From the NCBI GenBank assembly GCA_963815295.1, contig CAWFFZ010000013.1:62001-126000 (forward strand): DNA of 64,000 nt, read 5' to 3'. Both the position numbers and the translations under genes were made by a program. The stretch comes from JACDHG01 sp963815295. Lineage in GTDB: Bacteria > Actinomycetota > Actinomycetes > Propionibacteriales > Nocardioidaceae. The notes under the pieces are model-generated. The model ran no database searches. It worked only from the letters and a program-made list of their open reading frames with translations, and was not told the DNA's origin. Each line of letters starts with the position of its first letter. Within the stretch, counting starts at the first letter, position 1. Positions 51,804-60,050 of the stretch are shown piece after piece.

Positions 51804-53440
51804 CAAGTCATCCCGTGGTGTTCTCGGGTGGTCCGATCCGATTGATGGACGACGACAACCTGGCAGCTGAACCGCCCGAGGCGTTGCTCGTCCAAGACGG
51901 CAAGGTCCGGGCGCATGGCAACCGGCCCGACGTACTTGCCGCCGCTGACGGCAACGCAGAGCAGGTCGATCTCGACGGACGCACGCTCATGCCGGGCTTC
52001 GTCGACGCACACGCTCACACCGTGCTCCACGGCTCGGGCATGGACTGGGTGGACCTGTCTGACGTCAAGACGATCGACGACCTGGTCCAGCGGTTGACGC
52101 AGCGAGGAGACGAGCGTCGGCAAGGCCCCATCCGCGGGTATGGCTACGACCAGTCCAAGCTCGTCGAACGCCGTCATCCGAGCGCCACCGACCTCGATCA
52201 GGTCTCGCACACGCGGCAGGTGCAGATCCAGCACGCGAGCGGTCACGGCTACGCCGTCAACAGCGTGGTGCTTCGCGAGTCCGGCATCACCGCCGATACG
52301 CGGACTCCCGCCGGCGGCAGGATCGACCGCAACGACACAGGAAACCCGCTCGGTGTCATCTTCGACTCGGCGTGTGACCTCCTCACGGGCCCTGACGGCG
52401 TCAAAGTCACGAACCACGGGCCAAACTTCCATCTGCCGATGCCGACCGACGAGGTCGCGCGTTTGTTCGACCTCGGACAGCAATCCTTCCTGGCAGCCGG
52501 CATCACGACGATCTGCGACGCCCAGGTCACCGAACTGGAGATGTCGGCCTACCTGCGTGCCCGAGACGCCGGCAGGTTGCAGATGCGCGCTCACCTCTTC
52601 ACCCTCTCGAGCCAGCTGGATCAGCTACGAGCGCTGGGACTCACCTCACGTCTGGGTGACGCCCGGCTCGAGCTGCACGGCGTGAAGCTCTACGCGGATG
52701 GGTCCGTCATCGCGCGGACTGCGTATCTCGGCCAGCACGGTTGCTGCGGCTCGCCCTCGCCGGAGGGCTATCTGTACCACGAACCAGAAGAGCTCACGGA
52801 GCTCCTCATGACGGCGCACGCTCTTGGCTTGCGCACGGCCACGCATGCCCAGGGCGAGCTGCCCATCGGCATCGTTCTCGACGCGATCGCGAAAGCGCGG
52901 GAGCTCAACCCTCGACCCGACCTCGTGCACCGCATCGAACACTGCGGCTTCCCCAGCGAGTCCCAGATCGGCTCGATGGGACCGCTCGGCGTCGTACCGG
53001 TTCCGCAGCCAATGCAAGTGCACCAGTACGCCGATTCGCTCATCGAGGAGTACGGCGATTGGGGCGGCGGTTTCTATCCGTACGGCTCGTTTGAACGCCA
53101 CGGCCTACCTGTCGTGATCTCGTCCGACGCACCCGTGACGATGCCTGCCCCACTCAAGGCAGCGTGGGCCGCCATCAGTCGCGTGACGTCCGGAGGCGCC
53201 ATCGCCGGCGGCAACCAGCAGCAGGCGAGCCGTGCGGGTGCACTCCGGGGCATCACCAGCACGCCCGCGCGACTCATCGGCAGACCAGACCTCGGCACGC
53301 TCGCGGTCGGCAGCCGAGCAGACCTCGTCCTGGTCGACCTGGACCCAATCACGGCCGATGTCGATGCACTGCCCGTGGGCATGGTCACCCAAACTTGGGT
53401 CGACGGCGAACCGCGCTGGACGCAAGGAACAGCCTCATGA
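51800..53440 (+). CDS. Metal-dependent amidohydrolase (YtcJ-like)
   Basis: 546 residues from ATG 51800, overlapping the M20 gene by 4 bp; the longer in-frame reading lies inside that gene. 'LDGRTLMPGFVDAHAHTVLH' gives the HxH metal pair, 'ELHGVKLYADGSV' the Lys, 'TATHAQGELPIGIVLDAI' and 'RIEHCGF' further His ligands and 'VISSDAPVTMPAPLKAAWAA' the Asp. Amidohydrolase_3/YtcJ-type, which includes N-acyl and hydantoin-type hydrolases. It overlaps the ThDP gene by 4 bp, so the three are one transcription unit. Confidence 0.85.
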   Translation: MTSHPVVFSGGPIRLMDDDNLAAEPPEALLVQDGKVRAHGNRPDVLAAADGNAEQVDLDGRTLMPGFVDAHAHTVLHGSGMDWVDLSDVKTIDDLVQRLTQRGDERRQGPIRGYGYDQSKLVERRHPSATDLDQVSHTRQVQIQHASGHGYAVNSVVLRESGITADTRTPAGGRIDRNDTGNPLGVIFDSACDLLTGPDGVKVTNHGPNFHLPMPTDEVARLFDLGQQSFLAAGITTICDAQVTELEMSAYLRARDAGRLQMRAHLFTLSSQLDQLRALGLTSRLGDARLELHGVKLYADGSVIARTAYLGQHGCCGSPSPEGYLYHEPEELTELLMTAHALGLRTATHAQGELPIGIVLDAIAKARELNPRPDLVHRIEHCGFPSESQIGSMGPLGVVPVPQPMQVHQYADSLIEEYGDWGGGFYPYGSFERHGLPVVISSDAPVTMPAPLKAAWAAISRVTSGGAIAGGNQQQASRAGALRGITSTPARLIGRPDLGTLAVGSRADLVLVDLDPITADVDALPVGMVTQTWVDGEPRWTQGTAS

Positions 53441-55023
53441 CCTCACGCGACCGACCGACCGGTGGTCACGCAGTTGTGAGCGCCCTCCAGCTGCAGGGCG
53501 TTGACCTCGTGTTCGGCATCCCTGGCACCCACAACCTGGAGATCTACCGCTACCTCGCGGACAGCGGAATTCGTCATGTCACCCCCCGACATGAACAAGG
53601 GGGCGGCTACGCGGCCGACGCCTTTGCGCGCGTCAGTGGGCGACCCGGTGTCGTCATCACGACGACCGGCCCTGGGCTCACCAACACGTGCACGGCACTG
53701 GCGACGTCATACGCCGACTCCATTCCCGTCCTGGTCATCTCACCAGGCATGCCGAAGGGCATGGAGCGTCAAGACATCGGCTGGCTGCACGAGCTCAAGG
53801 ACCAGCACGCGCATCTGGACGCCCTCGTCGACAGCTTCAGAGTGGATACAGCCGCTGATGCAGCCAAGGTCATCGCCGAGACGTTCGCCCGCTGGAGCGT
53901 CGAACGTCCGCGCCCCGTGCATCTTGAGGTTCCGGTCGACGTCTTGGACAGCGAGTACGACGGCCAGCTCCCCGCCACACCGGCGGCACGCGTCGTACCG
54001 ACACCAGACTCACCGGCTCTTGAAGTGGCGGCCAGGACACTGGCGGCGGCTCCTTCGGTCGTGGCGATCGTCGGTGGCGGCGCGCGCAATGCCACGGAGG
54101 AGGTGCGGCTCCTGGCCGAACGTCTCAACGCCCCAGTGATCACCACGGTGAATGGCAAGGGAGTCCTCCCCGAAACGCACCCACTGTCGTTGGGAGCCGC
54201 AATCCGCGTCGCCGAGGCGCACGAGATCATTTCGGCAGCTGCGGCCCTCCTCGTCATCGGGACGGAGCTCGGCGACTCCGAGCTCTGGGGAAACGTCGTA
54301 CAGGCCAAGGGAGCCGTGGTGCGGATCGACATCGACGAGCACCAGCTCCACAAGAACCTTCGCGCCAGTCATCCCCTGCATGGGGATGCGGCACACACTC
54401 TCGCCGCGCTGATCGCGGCACTTCCCGACGAGGTGACCGGCACGCTGGGTCACACTGCCGCGCAGCTGCGTGAGACGTGCGACCAGGCAGCGATGCGTGA
54501 GGGAGCGCCGTTTGCCGCGTATCACGAGGCGCTGCGCGATGTGCTGCCAGCCGACACGATCTTCTCCGGAGACAGCGCACAGGTCTCCTACTTCGGTACC
54601 GCCCACCAGTGGCCGTCGATCAGGCCAGGGCAGTTCGTCTATCCGGCGGGTTACGCCACCCTCGGCTACGGGATCCCCGGTGGCATCGGTGCTGCGCTCG
54701 CTGCCCCTGGCACAGCTGTGGTCGTGCTTGCGGGCGATGGCGGCACGATGTTTACGATCCAGGAGTTCGCCACCGCTGTTGACTTGAAGCTCGGTCTGCC
54801 GGTGGTTGTCATGAACAACGGTGGCTTCGCAGAGATCCGCGAAGGCATGATCGGTCGTCAGATCACCCCTCTTGGAGTCGACGTGCGAAGCCCTGACTTT
54901 CCGATGCTGGGCAAGGCCCTCGGCGGCGAAGGCGTGCGGGCGCATAGTCCTCAGGAACTGGCCGACGAGGTCATGGTGGCTCTCGGCCGCAACGTCCCCA
55001 CCCTGATCGAAGTCCCGATCTGA
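53437..55023 (+). CDS. Thiamine-diphosphate enzyme, 5-guanidino-2-oxopentanoate decarboxylase-like
   Basis: 528 residues from ATG 53437. The three ThDP-family domains are evident: an N-terminal PYR domain with the catalytic Glu in 'RHVTPRHEQGGGYAADAFAR', a middle domain and a C-terminal PP domain with the ThDP-binding GDG-x-NN signature ('VLAGDGGTMFTIQEFATAVD', then VVVMNNGG). 'FGIPGTHNLEIYRYLADSGI' plus 'DIGWLHELKDQHAHLDALV' resembles AruI-type 2-ketoarginine decarboxylases more than acetolactate synthase as I remember them. An acetolactate-synthase-like role remains possible. Third gene of the operon. Confidence 0.78.
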   Translation: MTSRDRPTGGHAVVSALQLQGVDLVFGIPGTHNLEIYRYLADSGIRHVTPRHEQGGGYAADAFARVSGRPGVVITTTGPGLTNTCTALATSYADSIPVLVISPGMPKGMERQDIGWLHELKDQHAHLDALVDSFRVDTAADAAKVIAETFARWSVERPRPVHLEVPVDVLDSEYDGQLPATPAARVVPTPDSPALEVAARTLAAAPSVVAIVGGGARNATEEVRLLAERLNAPVITTVNGKGVLPETHPLSLGAAIRVAEAHEIISAAAALLVIGTELGDSELWGNVVQAKGAVVRIDIDEHQLHKNLRASHPLHGDAAHTLAALIAALPDEVTGTLGHTAAQLRETCDQAAMREGAPFAAYHEALRDVLPADTIFSGDSAQVSYFGTAHQWPSIRPGQFVYPAGYATLGYGIPGGIGAALAAPGTAVVVLAGDGGTMFTIQEFATAVDLKLGLPVVVMNNGGFAEIREGMIGRQITPLGVDVRSPDFPMLGKALGGEGVRAHSPQELADEVMVALGRNVPTLIEVPI

Positions 55024-55060
55024 ACAATCAAGGTTTCACGACGCGCGACGGAGGATTCAC

Positions 55061-55339
55061 ATGGGCTCTGCGAAGTCCGCGACAGTTATTGACAACGATC
55101 AGGTGCGCGTCACGACCTGGACGTTCACCGCAGCCGGCGACGGGACCGGACCCCACGTCCACGAGTACGACTACGTCGTGGTGCCGGTGACCGGCGGGAC
55201 GTTCACGGTCACTGATTCAGACGGTACGACGCATGACCTGATCCAGCACGCCGGCACGCCCTACCTCGGCAGTTCCGGCACCGCTCATAACGTTGTTGGC
55301 GCTGCCGCAACCTTCGTCGAGATCGAGCTCAAGCGTTAG
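55061..55339 (+). CDS. Small cupin protein
   Basis: 92 residues. A single cupin barrel with 'GDGTGPHVHEYDYVVVPVTG' (the HxH metal-binding motif followed by the Glu position) and a late His in 'GSSGTAHNVVGAAATFVEIE'. GGAGGAT precedes the ATG. It follows the ThDP gene by 37 bp and could be part of that operon. Enzymatic or sensory role unknown. Confidence 0.75.
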   Translation: MGSAKSATVIDNDQVRVTTWTFTAAGDGTGPHVHEYDYVVVPVTGGTFTVTDSDGTTHDLIQHAGTPYLGSSGTAHNVVGAAATFVEIELKR

Positions 55340-55392
55340 TGCTATTGCTTCGCCTAGCAGAACTGCCACCGACGATGCGCCAGTCGAGGAGG

Positions 55393-56592
55393 TCACCCAA
55401 TATCGTCCGTGCGCCGGCGGGCGGAGTATGCGTCGAGTTCTTCGTTTAACCGGCTGGCGGGCCAGTCCTCGCCCAGGGCCTGCTCGAGCAGCTCGGTCTG
55501 TGCGAGCGGGGTGAGCCCGCCGATGGGCTGGTCCCGGTCGAGGTTGGTGGGGAACGGGTAGCCGTCCGCGGCGCAGGCGATTGCGTTGACCAGAGTCGAT
55601 GCGGACGCGCCAGCAGCCCTGCGCTCGACGAGCACTGGATAGACGGCCTTGGACGTTTTGACGCGGTCGACGGTCTCCATCGCGCGGCCGAACGCCGACG
55701 AGACCTGGAGCAGATTCGCGCAGCGCTGCACGTCAGCCGAGACGTTCGAGCCGGCGCCGTGGAAGACGGCCGGGTTGAAGAAGGCCGCATCGCCCTTCAT
55801 TAGCGGAAGTTGCACGTAGTGGCGACCGAAGTAGTCGCGGAACTCCTGCCGCCGCCAGGCGAGGTAGCCCGGCGCATACTTGTGCGAGTGGGGGAGATAC
55901 ATCGTCGGACCGCTCTCGACCGGCATATCGGTGTGCGCGACGGCGCCCTGCAGCGTGAGCGCGGGGGAGAGCAGGTGCACCTGGCTCGGGTACTGAGCGA
56001 TGGCGTCGTCGCTGAGGAAGCCGAGGTGGTAGTCGCGGTGCGGATCCTGGGCGACCCCTCCCGGGCGGACGACGTTGACCTGCGACGTCATCTGGTAGCC
56101 GGGCCCGAGCCAAGCGGTCGAGACCAGCGCGAGGATTTCGTTTCCGTAGTAGTCGACGAAGGCGTCGGGGTCGCGCACGGCGAGCTTCTCCAACGCGTTC
56201 CAGACGCGGTCGTTGGTTCCCGGCTTGGCGAAGTGGTCACCGCCCACGGTTCCCGAGGCGTGCTGGTCAGTGATCATCGCGTCGAAGGCGGCCGTGACCC
56301 GGTCGACCACGGCGACGTCGTCGTAGGCCCCCTTGAAGACGACGATGCCTGGGCCGTCAGTGAGCGCGTGCACCAATTCGGCCTGGACCGCTTGCAAGCC
56401 GTGGGTGTCCGCCGTCGCTGCTCGGAGCGCGGCGGAGTCATACGTGATCACGCCTTCGACTACCTCGTCTGCGTGCGGGTAGTCCCCCTCGACTGTCGGC
56501 ACGGACACGACGGCCACGAAGTCGTCGAGATTGCAGTCGGCCGGGACGAAGCGGGCCGGGACGCGACTGGAGTCGTGGGTGGTGGCGGTCAT
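55393..56592 (-). CDS. Phytanoyl-CoA dioxygenase-like (PhyH) oxygenase
   Basis: 399 residues. 'VAQDPHRDYHLGFLSDDAIA' supplies the HxD of the Fe(II)/2-oxoglutarate site (H-R-D), the distal His is in 'FNPAVFHGAGSNVSADVQ', with an Arg soon after ('RCANLLQVSSAFGRA') as the 2-oxoglutarate anchor. This fits the PhyH branch of 2-oxoglutarate dioxygenases, which hydroxylate a variety of small molecules; the substrate is unknown. Divergent from the LacI regulator 47 bp away, which probably controls it. Confidence 0.75.
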   Translation of the reverse strand: MTATTHDSSRVPARFVPADCNLDDFVAVVSVPTVEGDYPHADEVVEGVITYDSAALRAATADTHGLQAVQAELVHALTDGPGIVVFKGAYDDVAVVDRVTAAFDAMITDQHASGTVGGDHFAKPGTNDRVWNALEKLAVRDPDAFVDYYGNEILALVSTAWLGPGYQMTSQVNVVRPGGVAQDPHRDYHLGFLSDDAIAQYPSQVHLLSPALTLQGAVAHTDMPVESGPTMYLPHSHKYAPGYLAWRRQEFRDYFGRHYVQLPLMKGDAAFFNPAVFHGAGSNVSADVQRCANLLQVSSAFGRAMETVDRVKTSKAVYPVLVERRAAGASASTLVNAIACAADGYPFPTNLDRDQPIGGLTPLAQTELLEQALGEDWPASRLNEELDAYSARRRTDDIG

Positions 56593-56639
56593 CAGCGTCT
56601 CCTCAGAGTCGGTGGGGATGTGCTCACGCTACGGTGGCG

Positions 56640-57734
56640 ATGCCGGCCGCAGGCCTGCGTAAACCCATCAAAAAGCCCTCAGTTGCAGCGGGAGCAGGCG
56701 TGGCCCATCCGTATCGGATCCGCGAGATCGCGCAGCAGTGCGGTCTCAGCGAGGCAACTGTGGACCGTGTGCTCAACGGCCGGTCTGGTGTGCGCGAGAG
56801 TACGGCGGCCGAGGTTCGCCGGGCGATCGCCGACCTCGACCGGCAACGTACCCAGCTTCGGCTCGGTGGCCAGACTTTCGTCATCGACGTGGTGATCACC
56901 GCGCCCGAGAGGTTCTCGACCTCGGTGCGTGCAGCGCTTGAGGCTGAGCTGCCGACGTTGCGCCCGGCTGCGGTGCGGTCGCGCTTTCACCTGCGCGAGG
57001 ACGCCCCGGCGGAGGAGATCGCGGCGATGCTGGCGAAGATCGCTGTGCGGGGTAGCGACGGCGTCATCCTGAAGGCGCCCGACCATCCGGTCGTGGTTAC
57101 TGCAGTGAACGGCTTAGCCGAGCAGGGGGTGCCAGCCGTCACGCTGGTCACCGACGTCCCGATCAGCAGGCGGATCGGCTACGTGGGCATCGACAACCGC
57201 GCATCGGGTGCGACCGCGGCTTACCTGATCACTCAGTGGTCGGCTGAGGCCGGGGCAGTGCTCGTCACGTTGAGCAGCGACGGGTTCAGGGGCGAGGAAG
57301 AGCGCGAAATAGGCTTCCGCACCGCGATGCGGAGAATGGCGCCGCACCGTCAGCTCGTCGAGGTCTCGGGGACGTTCGGGCTTGACGATGCACAGCTCGT
57401 GGCGGTGCGGCGCGCTCTTGAGAAGGGTCCAAGCATCGACTCCGTCTACTCCATAGGTGGCGGCAACAAGGCCACGCTCGCGGCGTTCCGGTCGGTGGGT
57501 CGGGCCTGTGCCGTGTTCGTGGCGCATGACCTTGACCGCGACAACACCGCTCTGCTGCGAACTGGGCGATTGTCCGCAGTGCTGCACCACGACCTCCGAC
57601 ACGACCTCCGCCGGGCCTGCCGGATGATCATGCAGGCGCACGGCGCGCTGCCAGGAGTCCCGCAGGCGATCCCGTCGCAGATCCAGGTCATCACGCCGTT
57701 CAACGAGCCTGGTGCGTTCACCGAGGCGCTGTAA
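56640..57734 (+). CDS. LacI family transcriptional regulator
   Basis: 364 residues from ATG 56640; a GTG at 56634 is an alternative. 'YRIREIAQQCGLSEATVDRV' is the LacI helix-turn-helix, followed by 'LNGRSGVRESTAAEVRRAI' (hinge). The ligand-binding part is the periplasmic-binding-protein type ('RIGYVGIDNRASGATAAYLI', then HHDLRHDLRRA near the end). No ribosome site is visible, so the mRNA may be leaderless. Divergent from the PhyH gene. Confidence 0.85.
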   Translation: MPAAGLRKPIKKPSVAAGAGVAHPYRIREIAQQCGLSEATVDRVLNGRSGVRESTAAEVRRAIADLDRQRTQLRLGGQTFVIDVVITAPERFSTSVRAALEAELPTLRPAAVRSRFHLREDAPAEEIAAMLAKIAVRGSDGVILKAPDHPVVVTAVNGLAEQGVPAVTLVTDVPISRRIGYVGIDNRASGATAAYLITQWSAEAGAVLVTLSSDGFRGEEEREIGFRTAMRRMAPHRQLVEVSGTFGLDDAQLVAVRRALEKGPSIDSVYSIGGGNKATLAAFRSVGRACAVFVAHDLDRDNTALLRTGRLSAVLHHDLRHDLRRACRMIMQAHGALPGVPQAIPSQIQVITPFNEPGAFTEAL

Positions 57735-57967
57735 AGGATCTGACGTCTTGCAGGCCGCCATGGCGCTGGCTTGGACCCGGACGAGCTCGTTGGTTGTGCG
57801 GTCGCATCGCAACGTCGCGAGCGACCCAACGCCGAGGCCGGCGCTCGTCGTATGCGTCGTCGTTGAGCCGGGTCGCGAGGAACGGGTGCCGTCGTGCAGG
57901 ATCACGGCGAGTGAGACGACGTTGTCGACTACGTTGGACAGATTCGTCTACCCGTCCGGAGGATGAC

Positions 57968-58645
57968 ATGAAGTTCGCAGTCCTCGGTACCGGCAGCGTC
58001 GGCCGGGCCATTGCCAGCCGCCTCGCCGACCTCGGCCACGACGTCACCATCGGCACCCGCGACCCGCAGTCGACGCTTGCCCGCACTGAGACGGATGGCA
58101 TGGGCAACCCGCCATACGCCGAGTGGGCCGCGCAACACACCGACATCCAGCTGGCTTCCTTCGCCGCCGCCGCCGCTGGTGCCGAGGTCGTGGTCAACGC
58201 CACCAGCGGCGGTATGTCGCTCGAGGTGCTCGCACTGGCGGGTGCAGACAACCTGGCGGGCAAGGTGCTCATCGACATCGCCAACCCGCTCGACTTCTCC
58301 CAAGGCATGCCGCCCACGCTGCTTGTGAAGGACACAGACTCTCTGGCCGAGCAGGTCCAACGCGCGTTCCCGGCGGCCCGGGTCGTCAAGACTCTGAACA
58401 CCATGACCGCCGCCCTCATGGTCCGACCCGACACCCTGCCCGAGGGCTCGAGCGTGTTCGTGTCTGGCAACGACGCCGAGGCAAAGTCGACCGTGACGAC
58501 CCTGCTCGTTGAGTTCGGCCACACCGACGTGATCGACCTCGGCGACCTCTCGACCGCCCGCGGCGCCGAGATGCTGCTGCCCCTCTGGATCCGACTGATG
58601 AGTGCGCTCGGCACCCCAATCTTCAACTTCAAGATCGTCCGGTGA
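57968..58645 (+). CDS. NAD(P)-binding F420-reductase-like protein
   Basis: 225 residues from ATG 57968 with CCGGAGGA upstream. 'MKFAVLGTGSVGRAIASRLA' is an N-terminal dinucleotide-binding motif, and 'VLIDIANPLDFSQGMPPTLL' plus 'FPAARVVKTLNTMTAALMVR' are typical of NADPH-dependent F420 reductase-like (DUF2000-type NAD-binding) proteins. It need not use F420; the family is broad. 233 bp upstream have no other gene. Confidence 0.78.
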   Translation: MKFAVLGTGSVGRAIASRLADLGHDVTIGTRDPQSTLARTETDGMGNPPYAEWAAQHTDIQLASFAAAAAGAEVVVNATSGGMSLEVLALAGADNLAGKVLIDIANPLDFSQGMPPTLLVKDTDSLAEQVQRAFPAARVVKTLNTMTAALMVRPDTLPEGSSVFVSGNDAEAKSTVTTLLVEFGHTDVIDLGDLSTARGAEMLLPLWIRLMSALGTPIFNFKIVR

Positions 58646-58838
58646 GCAGCGTCCACCCGCCCAGCGCTACGACCCCGCCAGAGGGCTCGAACTCACGACG
58701 CCGCCTCACGACCAAGCACGTCGGATCAGGTCGCGTGGAGAATCTCATCCACAGGTCTTGACTCTGCCTCGCTCTGGTCAGAAGGTGAGGAAATAGCAGG
58801 TGCGGGATGGGGAGCCCGCACGGGGAGGGGAGCGAGCC

Positions 58839-59597
58839 ATGCTGATTGCCAAGAAGCGCATAGCCGCTGTAGTCCTGGCCATCGCTACCATCGCGGGATC
58901 GTTGACAACGGCGGGTGCGGGTGCGGCGGCCGGCAGAACTTCTGCGGATGCGGTGCGAGACACGCAGCCGCAAACGGGATCGCAAGGAGCTGGACCACCT
59001 GAGGGTGTTCTTTGGTTCGACACCTCCGAGAGCCGATTCCGGGAAGGATTCGACAATCAAGGCACCGCCGAGATATCGGCCTGCTGCGAGCCCGCATGGA
59101 ATCGTGGTGATGACTACTCCATAGGCGCCTACTTCTCGTGTGAGTACCCGTTCCTTACGCGTAACTACTTCACGTTCGACCTGTCGGAACTTACCCCCGG
59201 GTCGGTGACGAGAGCGAGATTGGTTTTGCGTCGCTACGACACCTTCATCGGGGGGAAGTTCGCGTTACACAAGGTGTCGACGGACGCCGAGGCGCTGAAC
59301 ACCCGTCAGGCGGATCCGGGGGATGCGTATCGCGACTTCGGTGATGGTCCGGTGTATGGGCGCAAACGCGTCGAGGAAGGGGTCCGCGCAACTCGGCCAG
59401 TGAGGGTGCGCCTCAATTCGGCGGGGGTTTCGGCGATCAATGCTGCAGCTGGCCGTTTCTTCTCGCTCGGCGGTGATCTTAGGCTTCTCGACGGCGCTGA
59501 CCCGTGTGCGACCAACGCGCTCTTCCGCAACAGTGGCGGGGCGGGTGTTCAGCGCCTGGTTCTCAAGACCGCGCCTGTGAGCAACATCAGCCCATGA
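58839..59597 (+). CDS. Secreted protein with DNRLRE/CBM96-like domain
   Basis: 252 residues from ATG 58839 with GGGGAGGGG upstream. Signal peptide ('RIAAVVLAIATIAGSLTTAG'). The mature domain contains 'NYFTFDLSELTPGSVTRARL' followed by VLRRYD, the shape of DNRLRE/CBM96-type beta-sandwich modules often found in secreted polysaccharide-binding or wall-associated proteins. No enzyme domain. A GTGCGGG/CCCGCAC hairpin (58800-58821) precedes the start. Confidence 0.65.
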   Translation: MLIAKKRIAAVVLAIATIAGSLTTAGAGAAAGRTSADAVRDTQPQTGSQGAGPPEGVLWFDTSESRFREGFDNQGTAEISACCEPAWNRGDDYSIGAYFSCEYPFLTRNYFTFDLSELTPGSVTRARLVLRRYDTFIGGKFALHKVSTDAEALNTRQADPGDAYRDFGDGPVYGRKRVEEGVRATRPVRVRLNSAGVSAINAAAGRFFSLGGDLRLLDGADPCATNALFRNSGGAGVQRLVLKTAPVSNISP

Positions 59598-59646
59598 TGA
59601 CCTCGTTCCGGCCCCGGCTCACCTTGGCATCGAGCCAGGTCAGAAG

Positions 59647-59684
59647 GGTGCGCCATTAGGGACTCGAACCCCGAACCCCGCTGT
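59647..59684 (-). other. 3' fragment of a tRNA-Lys gene (possible attachment site)
   Basis: On the minus strand the sequence reads CGGGGTTCGGGGTTCGAGTC followed by CCTAATGGCGCACC. It closely matches, from memory, the 3' part of actinobacterial tRNA-Lys: the anticodon-stem 3' side, the variable loop, the T-arm with GGTTCGAGTCC and the acceptor 3' strand ATGGCGC. There is one extra C, and the 5' half, including the anticodon, is missing. Integrases often use tRNA 3' ends as attachment sites and leave such a copy. Confidence 0.65.
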
Positions 59685-59781
59685 CCGCCTTACCTCGCTG
59701 CCGGCCGAGACTCGACAGCGCCGCTATGCCACCGCGCGACCACGTCACCACTGGACCCTCCGCGGTCGCGGTGCCGGTGAC

Positions 59782-59820
59782 CGATCCCAACGGACACCCG
59801 ATCCCAACGGACACCCGATC
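59782..59820. repeat. 17-bp tandem repeat
   Basis: CGATCCCAACGGACACC occurs twice in immediate succession with a partial third copy. Function unknown; it lies between the tRNA fragment and the M36 gene. Confidence 0.8.
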
Positions 59821-60050
59821 GCCTCGGTCGTAGCCACTTTTGCGTCCGACGAACTACATGACATCGGGTGGGCCGTGGACCGGATCCGGACGACGGCCAC
59901 CCCTGCTGAAACCGACGCATCAGCGGTCGCAGTCGGTGACGGCTGCATGACATTTCTGCAACCTGGGTGGTGCGGTCCGTCACAAAAGGTCGTAGCGTGT
60001 TGCCTCGACGGGGACGTTTGCCCCGCTTCGACTCTCTCGTTGGAGGATTC

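Larger units (their letters stand above)
59598..60050. other. 453-bp intergenic region
   Basis: Between the 58839 gene and the M36 gene. It contains the tRNA-Lys 3' fragment (59647-59684) and a 17-bp tandem repeat (59782-59820), both listed separately. No further gene is convincing, though the frame of the M36 gene stays open upstream of its start. Confidence 0.7.

Noticed and set aside
58672..58698. Second tRNA-like 3' end
   Set aside because: It contains GTTCGAG on the minus strand, but the T-stem does not pair and no acceptor strand follows, so it is not treated as a tRNA fragment.
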